45,173 nt of DNA, taken from assembly GCF_004342885.1 (NCBI RefSeq), contig NZ_SMAB01000020.1, forward strand, positions 1 to 45,173. The letters are read 5' to 3'. Positions 44,565-45,173 of the stretch are shown one piece after another. A program made the translations under genes and the position numbers. The first letter of the stretch is position 1. Every line of letters starts with the position of its first letter. The notes under the pieces were generated by a model that saw nothing but the letters and a program-made list of their open reading frames with translations, was not told the DNA's origin and did no database searches. The stretch comes from Tepidibacillus fermentans (GTDB lineage: Bacteria > Bacillota > Bacilli > Tepidibacillales > Tepidibacillaceae).

Positions 44565-44981
44565 CTATTTCTTCAGCTTGAATTGGTAAAGTCGCTCATT
44601 AAGTTCATCAATGAAGGCATCAGATACACTCAAAACCTCTTTTTCCCCATTGATTTTAAATATAAAACGCAAATCATAAGCATCTTCGATCCGAGCGTAG
44701 GGAACACTTGTCTTCTGATTCATCTTTTTAATGATAAGTTCTGTTTCCGTTAAAATATATTGAGGGCGAACAATCCATGAATAAGCAACAGGAGACAAAA
44801 ATAAAACGACTCCAGCACTGATTAATACTCCGACCTTAAAAAATGAGCTCGTAAATCCATAGACAAAAGCCAAAACGACTACGAACACGATAAAAATAAT
44901 CGTCTCTATGGTTTTATGAAGAGATGATTTTCTTGTTAATAAAGTCAAATAGGATGGTCTTTCTTCAAATAAAATATCCAT
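44565..44981 (-). CDS. small membrane protein with bacterial PH-like domain
   Basis: 138 residues. Two hydrophobic segments (about 25-45 and 48-68) are followed by a cytoplasmic beta-rich segment that fits a bacterial PH (bPH) domain (YILTETELIIKKMNQKTSVP, YARIEDAYDLRFIF). It lies 11 bases upstream of alr on the same strand and is likely co-transcribed. Function unknown. Confidence 0.65.
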   Translation of the reverse strand: MDILFEERPSYLTLLTRKSSLHKTIETIIFIVFVVVLAFVYGFTSSFFKVGVLISAGVVLFLSPVAYSWIVRPQYILTETELIIKKMNQKTSVPYARIEDAYDLRFIFKINGEKEVLSVSDAFIDELNERLYQFKLKK

Positions 44982-45054
44982 ATACTCTCACCTTGTCCTA
45001 TCCTTTTCTAGAACAATCTTAGTCTTTTTTTAAATTGATTTCAATCTACAGACT

Positions 45055-45082
45055 AAAAAAAGAGGCGGAATAATTCCGCCTC
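45055..45082 (-). terminator. terminator for a gene beyond the right edge
   Basis: Perfect palindrome GAGGCGGAAT-A-ATTCCGCCTC followed on the minus strand by seven Ts. It would end a leftward transcript entering from beyond the window. Confidence 0.8.
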
Positions 45083-45090
45083 AGACTGTC

Positions 45091-45140
45091 GACAAACCCC
45101 AACTCAAATGCTTCATTTGAGTTGGGATTTGTCTTTTTTT
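45091..45140 (+). terminator. long hairpin with T-run
   Basis: Stem CCCAACTCAAAT / ATTTGAGTTGGG, loop GCTTC, extended by GACAAA/TTTGTC, then a run of seven Ts on the plus strand. No plus-strand gene lies within several kb upstream, so its use is unclear; it may belong to a dispersed repeat. Confidence 0.55.
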
Positions 45141-45173
45141 GCTCATCATTTTCTAAGATTCTTATCTTATTTA

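Overview
The window is low-GC Bacillota chromosome from a spore-forming member of the Bacillales. Evidence: the sporulation gene cmpA, a CIRCE/HrcA-type groESL operon, a biotin operon that starts with bioW and uses a BioK-like aminotransferase, an EndoA/EndoAI toxin pair, and two blocks with Bacillus subtilis gene order (alr - ndoAI - ndoA - tex - cmpA - sprT - tRNAs; and tsaE - tsaB - rimI - tsaD - ydiF - rex - tatC - groES - groEL). A genus cannot be fixed from this sequence; an anaerobic or moderately thermophilic Bacillaceae lineage is only a guess.

Left part (1-7.7 kb). The window opens on the leader of an rRNA operon read to the left: two promoters, a boxA-like element and the first dozen bases of 16S rRNA. 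Next come two tRNA genes, an internally deleted IS30-type element and a diaminopimelate dehydrogenase gene (ddh). A biotin operon follows under a BirA operator: ECF S-component-like gene, bioW, bioK, bioF, bioD. It stops abruptly after bioD. A well-placed ribosome binding site and ATG run into a 100-bp stub of a group IIC intron, so the next gene (probably bioB) appears to have been deleted.

Purine and chaperone block (7.7-13.3 kb, minus strand): an AzgA-type purine permease behind a guanine riboswitch, then guaA, then groES-groEL with CIRCE.

Accessory block (13.3-21.1 kb). This lies between groES and tatC, where the B. subtilis backbone is compact. It holds hypothetical membrane or secreted proteins, several gene remnants, a 3'-truncated IS110-family element with a structured leader that may be a bridge RNA, and a degraded peptide module: an RRNPP-like XRE-TPR regulator, an MFS exporter and the C-terminal half of a radical SAM/SPASM peptide maturase. 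A 22-bp direct repeat brackets that module. This is the most interesting part of the window.

Backbone (21.1-35 kb): tatC, rex, mobB, a moeA-like gene and mobA; a 5-formyl-THF cyclo-ligase; a YdiF-type ABC-F ATPase; a two-gene unit of PAS histidine kinase plus polytopic phosphatase-like membrane protein; and the t6A genes tsaE-tsaB-rimI-tsaD.

Right part (35-45 kb): an iron-type alcohol dehydrogenase with a structured leader, 13 tRNA genes transcribed as one cluster (with a 149-bp unit that duplicates the 3' end of tRNA-Glu), sprT-like, cmpA, tex, the ndoAI-ndoA toxin-antitoxin pair, an NhaC-type antiporter, alr and a small PH-domain membrane protein.
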